Positions 35,736 through 45,059 of a stretch of DNA of 64,000 nucleotides are shown here, in pieces. The stretch is from Deltaproteobacteria bacterium (GTDB lineage: Bacteria; Myxococcota; JACPTQ01): the NCBI GenBank assembly GCA_016192705.1, contig JACPTQ010000043.1:1-64000 (forward strand). Reading direction: 5' to 3'. How positions within the stretch are numbered: position 1 is the first letter of the stretch; each line of letters opens with the position of its first letter. A program made the position numbers and the translations under genes. Under the pieces are notes generated by a model. That model did no database searches. It had not been told where the DNA came from and worked only from the letters and a program-made list of their open reading frames with translations.

Positions 35736-36033
35736 CGGCTCCCGCTTCGGCCCAGTTCACGTCGTGCGCCCCCACGCGAAGCGACCGAGCCAGCGCGAAC
35801 GCCTTCTCAACCGCGCGGCTGTAAGCGCCGAGCGACCGTGGCGGCGCTTTTCGCGCCCGCTCGTTGAAGTCGCGCATCGCCCGAAGAACGACGTCGAGCG
35901 GAATCCCTTGTCGCTCCCACCCGAGCGCAACCTCGACGTCGCGCGCGGACAACGAAAACCCGCCACCGCGCGCCTCGGCAAAGAGCGCTTCAATCGCTTC
36001 CAGGTAATCCACCATGGCGACGAAGAATAGCAT
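35719..36033 (-). CDS. small helical protein coupled to the DnaC-like ATPase
   Basis: About 104 residues (98 if the second ATG at 36015 is used). It is entirely helical, with YLEAIEALFAEARGGGFSLS and WERQGIPLDVVLRAMRDF. The WE-x-QGIPL-x-VVLR phrase recurs in short deltaproteobacterial proteins of unknown function. It overlaps the ATPase gene by 17 bp, which suggests a shared job, possibly helicase loading. Its second start shares the CATG tetranucleotide with the divergent pyruvate kinase ATG. Confidence 0.7.
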   Translation of the reverse strand: MLFFVAMVDYLEAIEALFAEARGGGFSLSARDVEVALGWERQGIPLDVVLRAMRDFNERARKAPPRSLGAYSRAVEKAFALARSLRVGAHDVNWAEAGADGAHS

Positions 36034-37510
36034 CCTTGATCGATTCCCGCGAGAGAACTACGGTGCCGCTGTGCGTAAAACAAAAATCCTCGCAACGATT
36101 GGGCCCGCCAGCCGGACACCGGCGATGCTTGATCGCCTCATCGCGGCGGGAATTGACGCTGTTCGCCTCAACTTCAGCCATGGCGCGCACGACGAACATC
36201 GGGCCGTATTCGCGGCAACGCGCGAGGCCGCGGAACGCGCAGATCGTCCCATTGCTTCGCTGCAAGACCTTCAAGGCCCAAAGATCCGCCTTGGGAAACT
36301 CGCGACCGATTCGGTTGAACTCACGACGGGCGCCGGGTTCACCATCACCACGACACCGACGATCGGAACGCGCGACGGCGCGTCAACCACCTACGACCGC
36401 CTTGCCACCGACGTGAAACGCGGCGACCGCGTGCTGCTGTCCGACGGCGCGGTTGGACTCGTCGTCGAAGCGACCGATGGCAAAACCGTTTCATGCCGCG
36501 TCACCGCAGGCGGTACGATTCGCTCGAACGCGGGGCTAAACCTGCCGGGCGTCGCCCTCTCGGCGCCCGCACTCACCGCCAAAGATCTCGCCGACCTCGA
36601 CTTCGGCGTCGCACTGGGCGTCGACGCGATCGCCATCTCGTTCGTTCGCCGCGCCACGGATCTTGCCGCCGCGCGCGCGCACCTTGAAGCGCACGGGGTC
36701 AAAACACCACTCATCGCGAAGATAGAACGCCCCGAGGCGATCGACGACCTCGACGCCATTCTCGATGCGGCCGACGGCGTCATGGTGGCCCGCGGCGATC
36801 TCGCCGTCGAAGTGTCGCCCGAGCGCGTCCCCATCCTTCAAAAGGAGATCATTCGCGCCGCAAACGCCCGCGGGAAGCTCGTCATCACAGCGACGCAAAT
36901 GCTCGAGTCAATGACGAAGAGCCCGCGCCCAACGCGCGCAGAAGCCTCCGACGTTGCAAACGCCGTGCTCGATGGCACCGACGCCGTCATGCTTTCGGGT
37001 GAAACCGCCGTGGGCGAATTCCCAGTCGAAACCGTCGCGATGATGTCGGCCATTTGCACCGAAGTCGAAGAGAGCGCCATCTACCGCGCGCTCCCCGCGC
37101 CGATACTCACGCGCGCCCCCTCGTCGTCGGAGCTCGCCTGCGCCGCGTCAGCTGTTGTTGCGGCTCGCGACCTCGCCGTCTCAACCATCGCTTGCTTCAC
37201 GCACTCGGGCGCGACCGCAGCGCTCCTCTCCGACCTTCGCCCGCGTGCCCACATCCTCGCACTCACGCCGTCGCGCGAAACGTTTCACCGCCTTGCGCTT
37301 CACTTTGGCGTAACACCCGTCCTCGTTCCGCTTGAACGCGACACCGACGCGATGGTCGCTCTCGTCGAACGCACCGTCATCGCGAGCGGCGCGGCGCGTC
37401 CCGGCCAAACCGTCGTCATCACGATGGGCGTTCCCGTCGTCACCCGCGAACGCACGAACCTCGTCAAAATTCACCAACTGCCCTCAGCGTCCGGGGTTCG
37501 CGTTGATTAG
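36014..37510 (+). CDS. pyk: pyruvate kinase
   Basis: A 498-residue enzyme making pyruvate and ATP from phosphoenolpyruvate and ADP. The family start RKTKILATIGPAS, LNFSHG, LQDLQGPKIRLG and the catalytic block IAKIERPEAIDD then MVARGDLAVE are all present, followed by a C-terminal regulatory domain. The ATG at 36014 has a weak AGGT upstream. A GTG at 36071 would begin the protein right at RKTKI, where most pyruvate kinases start, and is a serious alternative. The 3' end overlaps the VOC gene by eight bases. Confidence 0.93.
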   Translation: MATKNSILDRFPRENYGAAVRKTKILATIGPASRTPAMLDRLIAAGIDAVRLNFSHGAHDEHRAVFAATREAAERADRPIASLQDLQGPKIRLGKLATDSVELTTGAGFTITTTPTIGTRDGASTTYDRLATDVKRGDRVLLSDGAVGLVVEATDGKTVSCRVTAGGTIRSNAGLNLPGVALSAPALTAKDLADLDFGVALGVDAIAISFVRRATDLAAARAHLEAHGVKTPLIAKIERPEAIDDLDAILDAADGVMVARGDLAVEVSPERVPILQKEIIRAANARGKLVITATQMLESMTKSPRPTRAEASDVANAVLDGTDAVMLSGETAVGEFPVETVAMMSAICTEVEESAIYRALPAPILTRAPSSSELACAASAVVAARDLAVSTIACFTHSGATAALLSDLRPRAHILALTPSRETFHRLALHFGVTPVLVPLERDTDAMVALVERTVIASGAARPGQTVVITMGVPVVTRERTNLVKIHQLPSASGVRVD

Positions 37511-37910
37511 TCATGTCTCGCTGGGCGTTCGAAACCTCTCCAAGTCAATTGGCTTTTATGACGCGGTTCTCGCACAGATTGGGTATAGCCGGCTTTGGAC
37601 GACAGAGCGTGCGGCCGGCTACGGAGTCTCGGGCACGAATGAGCCGTTCGCGCTCATCGATGTGGGCGAAGCGCTGTCCGCTGCGGGCGCAGGTTGCCAC
37701 ATCGCCCTGGTCGCGGCATCGGCGAGCGCCGTCGACGCGTTTCATCGCATCGCTTTACAGTTTGGAGCACACGACAACGGCGCGCCAGGGCTCCGCCCGC
37801 AATATGGGGCGGGCTATTACGCCGCGTTTATCCGCGACCTCGATGGCCACAAGATTGAGGCCGTCCACCACGCCGAAATACCGCATCCGGCGAAACCGCG
37901 TTCATCGTAG
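37503..37910 (+). CDS. VOC-family (glyoxalase-like) protein
   Basis: A 135-residue vicinal-oxygen-chelate protein. ISHVSLGVRNLSKSIGFYDAVL is the usual start of the fold, and AAFIRDLDGHKIEAVHH gives the C-terminal metal-binding strand with its Glu. I chose a TTG at 37503, which overlaps the last codons of pyk by eight bases and makes the protein begin M-I-S-H-V; no ATG fits. Members include glyoxalase I and resistance dioxygenases, so the reaction is not assigned. Confidence 0.83.
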   Translation: MISHVSLGVRNLSKSIGFYDAVLAQIGYSRLWTTERAAGYGVSGTNEPFALIDVGEALSAAGAGCHIALVAASASAVDAFHRIALQFGAHDNGAPGLRPQYGAGYYAAFIRDLDGHKIEAVHHAEIPHPAKPRSS

Positions 37911-37942
37911 AGCCATCGACCGATCGCCGCTGCAGCTCAGCG

Positions 37943-38590
37943 TCATCCCGCGACGCAGCTGAAGCCTCCGTCGGAGGCGCAGGTGAAACTATAGTCCGTG
38001 TCCTCGTCGGCCGGGTGAATCGCGCCCTGGCCACCGCGGTCATAGAACAGAACCGGTGGGCAAACCGCATCGCTCTTGACGCCCGTTTGCGTGTCGGTGT
38101 CGTTCACGCCGTCGGCGTTTCCGTTGCCGCCTTCGATGTGCACCGTATAACGCCCGGCTGCGATCGTCGCACCCGCGTCGCTTGGGTAAAAATCCACGGT
38201 CCGCTCTTGCCCCGCGTCGACGTTCAGCGCGTAACGCAGCGGCAACAGCGCTCCCCCTCCATCCGCGCCGGCCGCGACAAAGTTCAAGCGCACCGTATCC
38301 GTTGTTGCGCCCGGTGGATCGGTCAAAACAAGCGTCGAAAAATCGGGCTTCTTGCTAAAGCGAATCGTGAAGTACTTTGTCGTATTTGCGTAGCTGTAAG
38401 CGTCCGTAAAGAACTCGTTGATATCGAAGTAGTAACCGGGGCACGCCCCTGCGTCGACAGCCGCGCCCGCATCCGCGCCCGCATCGGCACCGCCATCCGC
38501 GCTCGCATCGGCAATGCCATCGCCCGACTGCGTCGGATTACTCCCACACGAAAACGCCGCCACCAACAGAATCCAATGAGACCGTCTCAT
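37943..38590 (-). CDS. predicted D-A-G lipoprotein
   Basis: A 215-residue lipoprotein. The ATG at 38590 has AAGGAG eight bases upstream, and a short signal ends in FSC. A D-A-G linker precedes a compact beta region with a few Cys and the segments YYFDINEFFTDAYSY and VDFYPSDAG. I know no family. It overlaps the stop of the secreted sulfatase-fold gene as ATGA, so the two are produced together. Confidence 0.75.
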   Translation of the reverse strand: MRRSHWILLVAAFSCGSNPTQSGDGIADASADGGADAGADAGAAVDAGACPGYYFDINEFFTDAYSYANTTKYFTIRFSKKPDFSTLVLTDPPGATTDTVRLNFVAAGADGGGALLPLRYALNVDAGQERTVDFYPSDAGATIAAGRYTVHIEGGNGNADGVNDTDTQTGVKSDAVCPPVLFYDRGGQGAIHPADEDTDYSFTCASDGGFSCVAG

Positions 38591-41124
38591 CGCGCACGCT
38601 CCTTCTCGCCCCGCTGGATGTAACCCCAATCCCGAAGCGCGCGCTCGACACCCCGCCCCGCCGCGCCTTCGCCGTCGGCCTTCGGAAGCGACAACCCCTC
38701 AAGCTCCGGTAAGCTCGCTGGCTCCGGGCTTGGCGCGCCCGACACGACGCTGCTTGGCCGCGCTCGCCCCATGCCGCTCTTAGCCCGCCGCGCCTTCGCC
38801 CGCCACACAAAAACTCCAAGCTCACCACCCGGGCGGATCATCGGCGCCCGGCGCGCATCGATCCCGCGCGCCGCATCGACGCGTACCGACCCAACTTCAG
38901 CATCGGCCGTCGCAATTCCATACGACCCCAAAAAAACCCGGTCGCTCCCGAGCGGCTTCCCATCGAGCGTTCCGACGATTCGCACCTCAGCGTCCGCCGG
39001 CGCCACATCAAACACAGCTCCAGACGGCGTTTTTCCAAGCACGAGGTCAACAAGAACGCGCTCGCCTTCATTCCAAACGCCACTTCGATTCCCGAGCGCA
39101 ATGGGCCGAATCTTCGTCACGCGCCCACCCGCGATGCGCACTTCGCCCACCCATCGATGCTCCCCGGCATCGCCACTCGCGACGACGTGATACCGCGCGA
39201 ACGCTCCTGCCTCTTCTATCTTCGCCCCTTTTTTCTTCTCCCTCAGATCTCTGCGACTCTGCGTCTCTGTGGTTTCTCCCGTCTTTCCCACTCCCACGAC
39301 CGGGTGCCGAACCGCAATCTCCTCGCGAAACCGCTTCAACTCGCCGCGCAGCCGCTCGCGCTCGCCACGCGCCTCCACCGCGTCGATCAAGTTTCGCCGC
39401 TCGCTCGGATCCGCGCGCACGTCAAAAAGCTCCTCGGGCTGCCGCACGGTACGCCCGTCCCGCTCAAGCAGCTCAAACCCCGGCAACCGCGCGTAATATT
39501 TCCATCCGCCGCTTCGGATCGCGCGATTCCCTTTCCCCTCCGAAAAGACAACGCGGTCAACCTCCGGTTCGTCACCCCGCATCATCGGCACGAGACTTCG
39601 CCCCTGGTGACGCGGATCCGGCGGCAATCCCGCGAGGTCAAAGAGCGTCGGCGCCAAATCGAGCAGCGGCACCGACGATGCAATCTGCTTCCCTTCGGGC
39701 ACGACGCCCGGCCGCACAAACACGAGCGGGACGTGAAGCTCCTCGTCGTAGAGCGTCACGCCGTGCGTAAACGACGAAATTCGACCCGTCTTCAAAACCT
39801 CGTAAACGTGCGCTTCGTCCATCGCTTCGCCGTGATCGCCAACGATGACGACGAGCGTTCGCTCCGCAAGTCCCAGGTCCTCCAACGTCTTAAACACGCG
39901 GCCGACGAAATCATCGGTCAACGCGATCTCGCCAAAGTACCGACGCAAGATATCCGACGTCTTGTCGTTCGGGCCGAGCCTCACCTGCGCTTTATACTTT
40001 TCGGGCGGGATATAGATTTGATGGGGGGCGTTGTAGTGCATGTAAATGAACCACGCGCGGTCCCGATTTGCCGTGATGAACGGAATGACCTCCTTCGTCA
40101 GCGACGCCGAATCGAGGTATCCGTCGCGGTTGTCAAATGAGCGATCGAACCCAACGTCGATGCCGAATTGATGAAACCCTTGCACGAACAAGTTGTTCAT
40201 AAACGCCGCCGTCACAAACCCCGCGCGCGAAAACGCGAGCGGCACAAGCGGCGGCCGGCGCGTGTAGAAATGCTCGCGCTCGCCTGGATTGAAAAACCAC
40301 GCGTCGAAGTTAAGCCCCACACGGGTCGGATACTCGGACGTGAAGACCGAAAAGATCGACGGCTTGGTCCAATTCGAATTCGAAAACGCCTGCTTGAACG
40401 CGGTTCCGCGACGGCAATAGCGATCGATGTTGGGCGAGACGTTGCGCGGGTTTCCGAGGCAACCAAGCCCATCGGCGCGCAGCGTGTCGACCATCAGCAA
40501 AAGAACGTTGTCCGGCTGTTTCGCACCAGATCCCACGACGATGGGGTCCGAAACAAACGCCTGCGCATACGTCGACGGTGCCTGCGTCTCAAACGCGAGC
40601 GTCACCTCCTCGTCCGCGTACGCCGCTAGGTCGAGCCGCACATCGCGCCACGCGAGCCCGTTTCCGCCGAGCCGTTCCGAATGCAAGGGCGTGGTCGCGC
40701 CCCCCGCGCGCACCAACGACACCGAAAACGTCGATCGGCCACGCCCCATTACGCCAAACTCAAGCGCCGCGGATCGCGGCACGCGCAACCGAAACGCGAC
40801 CCGCGCGGGCGGGGCTAGATAAAGGACGCGACGCTCATCGAAGATTTTTTCGTCTGGGTGAAGCGTCAACAAGAGGTCGAGTTTGGCGCGGCCGCCCGTC
40901 GCCTGCGCGTGCGGGTTCGCGTGGACATAGTAAGCCCCCGCGCCCAGCGACTTAACCGACCGGGCGATCTTCGGCATCGTAATTTCAGCGCGGTCGAGCT
41001 CGTTCAAAAACCGGTGCACAACCGTCCGCGCGGCAGGCGTCGATGCGCGGGCCGCCGTCGCTGGTCCGACAACCACGGCCAGAGCCAAAGCAGCGGCCGC
41101 AACGTTACTTTTCAGCCGCCCCAT
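38587..41124 (-). CDS. secreted sulfatase-superfamily hydrolase, Thr nucleophile
   Basis: About 845 residues; the start is 41124 or 41148. A signal peptide (VAAAALALAVVVGPATAARA) precedes a beta-rich domain of about 170 residues, then an alkaline-phosphatase-fold core. Metal residues sit in D213-TLRAD218 and later in VIVGDHGEAMDE. At the nucleophile site the motif is NWT253KPS rather than C-x-P-S-R, so formylglycine cannot form and true sulfatase activity is unlikely. Phosphodiesterase or phospho-transferase activity, as in LtaS or OpgB, is a better guess. About 250 further residues at the C-terminus are unassigned. It overlaps the LtaS-like gene upstream and the lipoprotein downstream. Confidence 0.82.
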   Translation of the reverse strand: MGRLKSNVAAAALALAVVVGPATAARASTPAARTVVHRFLNELDRAEITMPKIARSVKSLGAGAYYVHANPHAQATGGRAKLDLLLTLHPDEKIFDERRVLYLAPPARVAFRLRVPRSAALEFGVMGRGRSTFSVSLVRAGGATTPLHSERLGGNGLAWRDVRLDLAAYADEEVTLAFETQAPSTYAQAFVSDPIVVGSGAKQPDNVLLLMVDTLRADGLGCLGNPRNVSPNIDRYCRRGTAFKQAFSNSNWTKPSIFSVFTSEYPTRVGLNFDAWFFNPGEREHFYTRRPPLVPLAFSRAGFVTAAFMNNLFVQGFHQFGIDVGFDRSFDNRDGYLDSASLTKEVIPFITANRDRAWFIYMHYNAPHQIYIPPEKYKAQVRLGPNDKTSDILRRYFGEIALTDDFVGRVFKTLEDLGLAERTLVVIVGDHGEAMDEAHVYEVLKTGRISSFTHGVTLYDEELHVPLVFVRPGVVPEGKQIASSVPLLDLAPTLFDLAGLPPDPRHQGRSLVPMMRGDEPEVDRVVFSEGKGNRAIRSGGWKYYARLPGFELLERDGRTVRQPEELFDVRADPSERRNLIDAVEARGERERLRGELKRFREEIAVRHPVVGVGKTGETTETQSRRDLREKKKGAKIEEAGAFARYHVVASGDAGEHRWVGEVRIAGGRVTKIRPIALGNRSGVWNEGERVLVDLVLGKTPSGAVFDVAPADAEVRIVGTLDGKPLGSDRVFLGSYGIATADAEVGSVRVDAARGIDARRAPMIRPGGELGVFVWRAKARRAKSGMGRARPSSVVSGAPSPEPASLPELEGLSLPKADGEGAAGRGVERALRDWGYIQRGEKERAR

Positions 41125-43333
41125 CCGCCGCACCGCTCGCGTCGTCATCTTCTTCTGGAATAATGAAACCATTCTTCTCGACAACTTTCTTCTCTCCGAG
41201 CATCCATCTAAAGAGACGCGCCTTGAGGTCCGCCTCAACCGCGACATAGGCCGCAACCCCCGCGACGTTCTTCCGCTCCTCCGGATCTTTCTCGAGATCG
41301 TAAAGCTCATAGAGCACACCGCGCCGCGTGGGCATATAGATGAGCTTCGCCGAACGCGTCCGCACCATGCGGTGTTTCGCGACAAGAACATGTTTCGCGA
41401 GCTCGTCTTTCAACACCACCTCGTGACGATGCTTCTTGTCGACGCGCGAAAAGCCGAAGAGATCGGGATAGTAGATGCGTTGGCCTTGAAAGAAATCGCT
41501 CGAATCGTTCAAAAACCAAAGCCCCGTCTCCGCAAACGCCGCGAGACCCAAATCTTCCTTGGTCCCATCGATGAGCGGCGACAAATCGACGCCGTCAACT
41601 CCCGGTGGAATCTCCGCCCCAAGCCGCGCGAGAAGCGTTGGCATCACGTCGACGTCGCGCACGACGGCCTTAACACGCCGCCCCGCTGGCCGCTCCGCAG
41701 CAGCACCATTCGTCGGCCCAACGATCGCGAGCGGCAGCCGAAGCGACACATCGCCCCGCAAATGATCCCCGTGCCCCATTCCCCACTCATGCTCGTAAAG
41801 GTTCTCGCCGTGATCCGACAAGAGCACGATGTGCGTGTCCTTGCGAAGCCCGCGCTCCGCGAGCGCCTGAACAACGCGTGCGACCTGATCGTCAACCGCC
41901 CGCACCGCACCATCGTAAAGCGCACGAATGTGGTCGACCTCCCCGCGGGTGACGGCCTCGGCCTTCTTGAACGCCGCAAGCTTTTGATACTTGAAGCGCC
42001 CGCGATACCCGGGCGTCGTATACCGCTTGTAGTAAGGATGCGGGGCGCCATAAGGAAAGTGCGTCGTCGAAAAGAAAACCGTAAAAAAGAATTTCGACTT
42101 CGCGCGCACCGCGTCGATTTCGTCGATGAGCTGATCCGCGACGAGCGCAGGGTCCGCGTTTTGCGCGAACTCACGAATCGCCGGGAAAACGGTGCGACCC
42201 CAGGCGTTTGTAATGTAAGGAAGAAGTTGCTTGTGAAGCTCGAAGCTGCGCGTCTCGATGAGCCCGGGAAACGTGAAATCGGGCGTCACGACGCGGTCAA
42301 AGCCGAGCTCAATGCGCGGAAAAATATCGCCCGCGAAATCCGAAACGACGCCGGTCGCATAACCGCGCTTCTTAAGGAGCGTCGCGATCGTCGTAAACGG
42401 CTTCGCGCGATCGGCCGCCGTTGGGAACATGTGGCGAATGCCGTGGTTGTACGCCCACTGTCCCGTGAGAAGCGTCGCCCACGCCGGAAACGTCCGCGGA
42501 AGCGAGCTAAACGCCGCGTCGAAAAACGTTCCCTCGCGAACGAGCGCATCGATGGCGGGCGACGTATCGCGCTTCGCGCCTCCAACGCCGAGGGCGTCGG
42601 GACGTAGCGAATCGGCCGCGATAATAAGGAGGTTGGGGCCGTGTGGCTTGTCGCCGCTACGGAAGGCCGCCGCGATAAGCACCGCGAGCACCACGACGCC
42701 CACGGGCGACAACGCAACAGCCGCGCGGCTTCGCTTCGCGTTCAGCCATCGCCACACAGGGACAAACGTTCCGCGCCGAATCGCGAGGGCGAGGGCGAGC
42801 GCGGGGATGCCGAGAATCGCTATCGTCTTGAGAAGGATGTAGACGAAGTAAGGGACGACGTCGGTCGCGAAGACTTGAAGACCCGCGGCAAATCCGCCCG
42901 CTTCATAGAAAGCGTCGGCGTAAAGCTGCGGATACTTCGCCATCGACGCCAGGAGCGCGACGAAATGAACGGCGGCGATCGCGACGAGGTCGAGACCGAA
43001 CGAGACAAGAAACCTGCGTCGGCGACCCACGTGCAAAAAAACGAGTCGCCAAAAAAGATTAGCGAGCGCGCCGACAAGAAATCCAATCACGACGTGCGCG
43101 AGGGCGATCTGAAGCTGCGTCGAAATGATAAGGCCGCGATACTCGGCGACGACCGAGTCGGTGCGCGCATCGGTGACGCCCATCATGCTCGCTGCGTTTT
43201 GCGAGAGGTAAATGGAGAGCCCAAAGAGCGCGAGGTAAAAAACGAGACCAAGCGGTGCGCCCGGGGGGAAAAGGACACGGAGGCCGAGCCGCAGCCATCC
43301 ACCGAACGACCGATTTGAAACCAGCGCCACCAT
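41105..43333 (-). CDS. LtaS-like membrane sulfatase-superfamily protein
   Basis: A 742-residue protein with five transmembrane helices (about 28-44, 72-98, 108-130, 160-186 and 207-223), then an extracytoplasmic alkaline-phosphatase-fold domain. Metal ligands sit in D241-SLRPD246 and VLLSDHGENLYEHEWGMGHG. The nucleophile position is T281 in LPRTFPAW, as in phosphoglycerol and phosphoethanolamine transferases. Topology matches LtaS/OpgB/EptA-type enzymes, although those usually have a shorter core. Lipid or surface-polymer decoration is the likely role. It heads a three-gene overlapping set with the secreted paralog and a lipoprotein. Confidence 0.86.
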   Translation of the reverse strand: MVALVSNRSFGGWLRLGLRVLFPPGAPLGLVFYLALFGLSIYLSQNAASMMGVTDARTDSVVAEYRGLIISTQLQIALAHVVIGFLVGALANLFWRLVFLHVGRRRRFLVSFGLDLVAIAAVHFVALLASMAKYPQLYADAFYEAGGFAAGLQVFATDVVPYFVYILLKTIAILGIPALALALAIRRGTFVPVWRWLNAKRSRAAVALSPVGVVVLAVLIAAAFRSGDKPHGPNLLIIAADSLRPDALGVGGAKRDTSPAIDALVREGTFFDAAFSSLPRTFPAWATLLTGQWAYNHGIRHMFPTAADRAKPFTTIATLLKKRGYATGVVSDFAGDIFPRIELGFDRVVTPDFTFPGLIETRSFELHKQLLPYITNAWGRTVFPAIREFAQNADPALVADQLIDEIDAVRAKSKFFFTVFFSTTHFPYGAPHPYYKRYTTPGYRGRFKYQKLAAFKKAEAVTRGEVDHIRALYDGAVRAVDDQVARVVQALAERGLRKDTHIVLLSDHGENLYEHEWGMGHGDHLRGDVSLRLPLAIVGPTNGAAAERPAGRRVKAVVRDVDVMPTLLARLGAEIPPGVDGVDLSPLIDGTKEDLGLAAFAETGLWFLNDSSDFFQGQRIYYPDLFGFSRVDKKHRHEVVLKDELAKHVLVAKHRMVRTRSAKLIYMPTRRGVLYELYDLEKDPEERKNVAGVAAYVAVEADLKARLFRWMLGEKKVVEKNGFIIPEEDDDASGAADGAAEK

Positions 43334-43561
43334 TGACTTCGGCCGTGGAGTTTAACGCACTTCGCATACAAAAAGGAACTTCATCCATCGACCAAGTGAG
43401 GCGCCCCGAGATCCTCTGTGAACCAGTTCCGCGCTCGGTTGCCTGTCGGTGTCTGTATCCGGGTGTCTTCGCGATGCCACACGTTGGAGACGTCGCGGCG
43501 GGAAAAACGAAGTTAAATCAAGCGGTTCGCTTGGCCCTAGAGTTGCCATGCACAGTAAAGA

Positions 43562-44572
43562 ATGGTTCTTGGCGCATTGCATCGCATTTCGAGGCGAATC
43601 GCGCTGGCGCTCGCGGTCATCACCCCGTCGACCGTCATCGCCGCCGATAAGTGGGTCGTCCTGCGGTTCAACCGGGTCGGCAGCGCCGCAAACAGCGACT
43701 TGGCCGATACGTTCCAGGACCTGCTCGCCGGTGAAATCCGGCGCCACGTCACGCCAAACGCGGACCGTCTGACCAGCACCCGATGTGAAACGATCGCCTG
43801 CGCGAAAAAAATCGGCCGCGCCTCGGCCGCCCGCTTTGCGCTTTTCGGGTCGCTGTCGCGGCTTGGCTCCAAAGTGATCGTCCAGTCGACGCTTGTTGAT
43901 GTCGACAGCGGGGCTGCGACGGCGTCGCAAAAAATGTCGGTCACGCGCGTCGAAGAGCTCGACGCCGCCGCGACGCGCATGGCTCTCGCGTATGCGCGCG
44001 GAACGAGCACCGACGACACCGCGGAGCTCGGCCTCGTCACGTCCGGCGAAGCAAAACCCGAAAAGCGTCGCGAGGGGGCGCGCGGCTTCGCACTCAAAAT
44101 TGGCGGCGCGATCGCGTCACCCGAACCTGGCAGCGCGCTCGGCGGTCTTCTCTTCGACGCATCGTATTGGTTCGAGGCGGCGAGCTTTTCCATCGAGCCA
44201 CGCATCGGCATTCGCTTCTCGCCAAAAAGTTCCGGGTCGCGTTTTGTCACGCTCCCCATCGAAGTCGGGGCGAATTACATCTTCTCGCGCAGCAACGTCG
44301 CGCCATTCCTTGGTTTCGGCGCGGGCCTCCATTTCATGTGGGAGTCGCGCGAGACGACGCTCACGACAGGAAACGTGCTGGCGACGACCACGACGAAGCT
44401 GCTCGAAGACCAGGCGTGGGCCTTTGGGATTTCTGGGCGTGCGGGGATCCTTTTCTTTCGCACGTACGCGATGCGAATGCTCGTGACCGCCGAATATAGC
44501 CTTTCGTTTACAACGCTGAACGGAATGAAAAACCCGCAAGCGCTGACGTTGGGGGTGGGGGTGATTTTCTAA
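43562..44572 (+). CDS. outer-membrane-like protein with TolB/FlgO-like head
   Basis: A 336-residue exported protein. A signal peptide ends near VIAAD. Residues about 28-130 form an alpha/beta domain (WVVLRFNRVG, FALFGSLSRLGSKVIVQSTLVDVDSG) of the kind seen in FlgO/TolB-N proteins. From about 175 the sequence is alternating beta strands with Gly turns and ends GVGVIF, a typical C-terminal beta-barrel signal. It is probably an outer-membrane barrel with a periplasmic head. The downstream lipoprotein starts on the last base of its stop (TAATG). Confidence 0.75.
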   Translation: MVLGALHRISRRIALALAVITPSTVIAADKWVVLRFNRVGSAANSDLADTFQDLLAGEIRRHVTPNADRLTSTRCETIACAKKIGRASAARFALFGSLSRLGSKVIVQSTLVDVDSGAATASQKMSVTRVEELDAAATRMALAYARGTSTDDTAELGLVTSGEAKPEKRREGARGFALKIGGAIASPEPGSALGGLLFDASYWFEAASFSIEPRIGIRFSPKSSGSRFVTLPIEVGANYIFSRSNVAPFLGFGAGLHFMWESRETTLTTGNVLATTTTKLLEDQAWAFGISGRAGILFFRTYAMRMLVTAEYSLSFTTLNGMKNPQALTLGVGVIF

Positions 44573-45057
44573 TGAGGACGACAATATGCCGAGCGATGTT
44601 TAGCGCGGCGGCTGTCCTTATGATCGCTTGCGACCGCCCCGTCGTGGTGACAAACGACACGGGGCTCAATTGTAGCGGCGACGCAAGCGCGGCCGAGCTC
44701 GCGGGAAACTGGATCGTCTCGGGGAGCGGGAGCCGATCGGGATGCACCGATTCGCGATATGAGGGCGCGTTCACTCTCGGGCCGTCTCAGCCGATTGCGG
44801 TGGCGGTTACGACGGCCGACGCGGGCGCGAGCACATCGACTCTCGCGGCGTCATCGCCACCGTCCGGCTTTTCCCTGAGCGGCAGCGCGCAATCGACCTG
44901 CATCAAGTTCACGACGTCAGAAACGACGAATGGGCAAACAACGACCTACGAATTCAGCGGCACGCTTCAAGGCACGAAGACCGTCACCGGAACGCTAACA
45001 GGCACAGGGCCCGGCCCCTGCATCGTGGCAGGTTCTTTCTCCGTCGTCGCCCAATAA
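44572..45057 (+). CDS. small predicted lipoprotein
   Basis: A 161-residue lipoprotein with signal and lipobox MIAC. A Ser/Thr-rich beta domain with two or three disulfide Cys follows (LNCSGDASAAELAGNWIVSG, STCIKF, GPGPCIVAGSF). The compact Thr/Gly-rich pattern resembles a small lipocalin-like or Ig fold, but no family is clear. It overlaps the barrel gene by one base (TAATG), so the two probably work together at the outer membrane. Confidence 0.75.
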   Translation: MRTTICRAMFSAAAVLMIACDRPVVVTNDTGLNCSGDASAAELAGNWIVSGSGSRSGCTDSRYEGAFTLGPSQPIAVAVTTADAGASTSTLAASSPPSGFSLSGSAQSTCIKFTTSETTNGQTTTYEFSGTLQGTKTVTGTLTGTGPGPCIVAGSFSVVAQ

Positions 45058-45059
45058 CA

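Noticed and set aside
41372-42607. 411-residue plus-strand frame over the LtaS-like gene
   Set aside because: Low-complexity basic protein with no motif; antisense to a well-supported gene.
38587-43333. True sulfatases
   Set aside because: The Cys (or Ser) needed for formylglycine is replaced by Thr in both proteins.
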